A stretch of DNA of 15,337 nucleotides from UMGS1851 sp900555605 (GTDB taxonomy: Bacteria > Bacillota > Clostridia > UBA1212 > UBA1255), in the NCBI GenBank assembly GCA_902472555.1, contig CABROF010000060.1, forward strand, positions 1-15,337, written 5' to 3'. The notes beneath the pieces are model-generated. The model searched no databases. It saw only the letters and a list, made by a program, of their open reading frames with translations, and had not been told where the DNA came from. This document shows, piece by piece, positions 14,716-15,337 of this stretch. Each line of letters opens with the position of its first letter. The first letter of the stretch is position 1. Position numbers and translations under genes: made by a program.

Positions 14716-15337
14716 TTATTCTGATGCCTGATCAAAAATAAGGCTGCGGATCCGCTGTGCACGCTTTTCAATGCGGAGCGCGGCGGCACGCTTTAGGGCG
14801 CCTTCCGAAAGCCGTGCCCGCAGGCCCGCATCCGTTTGCAGCAGCTTGATTGCCGCCGCGATTTCTGCCGCCTGCTCCGGACAAACCCGCAGCGAGCAGC
14901 TTTCGTCCAAAATATCGTCGTTAAAGGCGCGGTCAGAAGAAACCACGGGCAGACCGCAGGCCATGGCCTCGATCAGTGCATTGCAGCATCCCTCATGCAG
15001 CGTGGGAAGCACAAAAATATCCGCCGCGTTTAAATACAGGCGCACCTGATCATGGGGAACTGTCCCCGTGTGCAGGATATTCGGGCAATCCGGCTCCAAT
15101 GGCCCCTTCCCGATAAAAACGGAGTATATGCCGGGGAGAATCTTCAGCGCCTCGGCCAGCACCAAAACGCCCTTGCGCCGGATATAATGACCTGTAAACG
15201 CCACAATAAAGGCCTCCTGTGGAAAGCCCAATTCCCGCCGTGCCGTCTGCCGATCCATCTGATAAAACTGTTGGGAATCAAAGCCGTTGATCACTACGGA
15301 AAGCTTTTCAGAAAGCGCGGCGCCGGCCGCCCTGCTT
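14716..15337 (-). CDS. Glycosyltransferase family 4 protein, C-terminal part (5' end outside window)
   Basis: The frame is open from the window edge to TAA at 14716 and gives about 207 residues of a GT-B fold transferase. VVINGFDSQQF corresponds to the NG(V/F)D linker after the first Rossmann domain. VAFTGHYIRRKGVLVLAEAL carries the conserved RKG, where Lys/Arg bind the donor diphosphate. VFIGKGPLE and LPTLHEGCCNALIEAMACGLPVVSS follow, with the E-x7-E motif typical of GT4 (retaining) enzymes. A GTG at 15294 could be taken as a start, but the family clearly extends upstream, so this is a truncated view rather than a short gene. GT4 enzymes add sugars to lipid- or polysaccharide-type acceptors at the inner membrane. 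The sugar and acceptor cannot be read here. Confidence 0.9.
   Translation of the reverse strand, partial: SRAAGAALSEKLSVVINGFDSQQFYQMDRQTARRELGFPQEAFIVAFTGHYIRRKGVLVLAEALKILPGIYSVFIGKGPLEPDCPNILHTGTVPHDQVRLYLNAADIFVLPTLHEGCCNALIEAMACGLPVVSSDRAFNDDILDESCSLRVCPEQAAEIAAAIKLLQTDAGLRARLSEGALKRAAALRIEKRAQRIRSLIFDQASE

Overview
The window looks like chromosomal DNA of a Gram-positive anaerobe-type bacterium of the Bacillota, most likely class Clostridia. The reasons are strong AGGAGG-like ribosome binding sites, frequent GTG and TTG starts, rho-independent terminators, and a gene set typical of that group (DUF1015 protein, PRC-barrel plus AI-2E exporter, XRE regulators, an ADP-ribosylglycohydrolase-family protein). 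Base composition is moderate. I cannot name a genus from sequence alone. I see no tRNA, rRNA, CRISPR array, transposase or phage gene.

Layout. Positions 2-809 (+) hold the end of a thiamine operon: the tail of a ThiE/TenI-family protein overlaps a complete thiE. Positions 822-5668 (-) are a leftward block: argG and argH, separated by 7 bases, then a TIM-barrel glycoside-hydrolase-like gene, a terminator, and a secreted polysaccharide deacetylase. The argG promoter (5789-5817) overlaps a perfect 14-bp palindrome of ARG-box type, so arginine repression of this block is likely.

Positions 6042-6938 (+) carry two tandem paralogous XRE-type regulators, with palindromes upstream of each, ending in a strong terminator (6974-7004). 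Positions 7071-9350 (+) are a single transcription unit with its own promoter and a leader containing a perfect 14-bp-stem hairpin. It encodes a 650-residue protein with an N-terminal ADP-ribosylglycohydrolase-like domain. The end of the gene and the next roughly 95 bases form a degenerate 31-32-nt tandem repeat, and a terminator follows.

Positions 9409-11284 (+) hold an ABC exporter half-transporter starting at TTG. Its 3' end overlaps by 44 bases the convergent AI-2E-family membrane protein, the last gene of a leftward group: PRC-barrel protein (12643-13125), a 47-residue glycine-rich small protein (12463-12606), and the AI-2E protein (11241-12296). Positions 13308-14651 (+) encode a DUF1015 protein. 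Positions 14716-15337 (-) are the C-terminal part of a GT4 glycosyltransferase running off the window.

Most genes are housekeeping or common accessory types. The least explained parts are the ADP-ribosylglycohydrolase unit (leader hairpin, diverged metal motif, uncharacterised C-terminal half, 3' repeats), the neighbouring XRE pair, and the glycoside-hydrolase-like gene attached to argGH. I do not see firm evidence of a new defence or mobile system.
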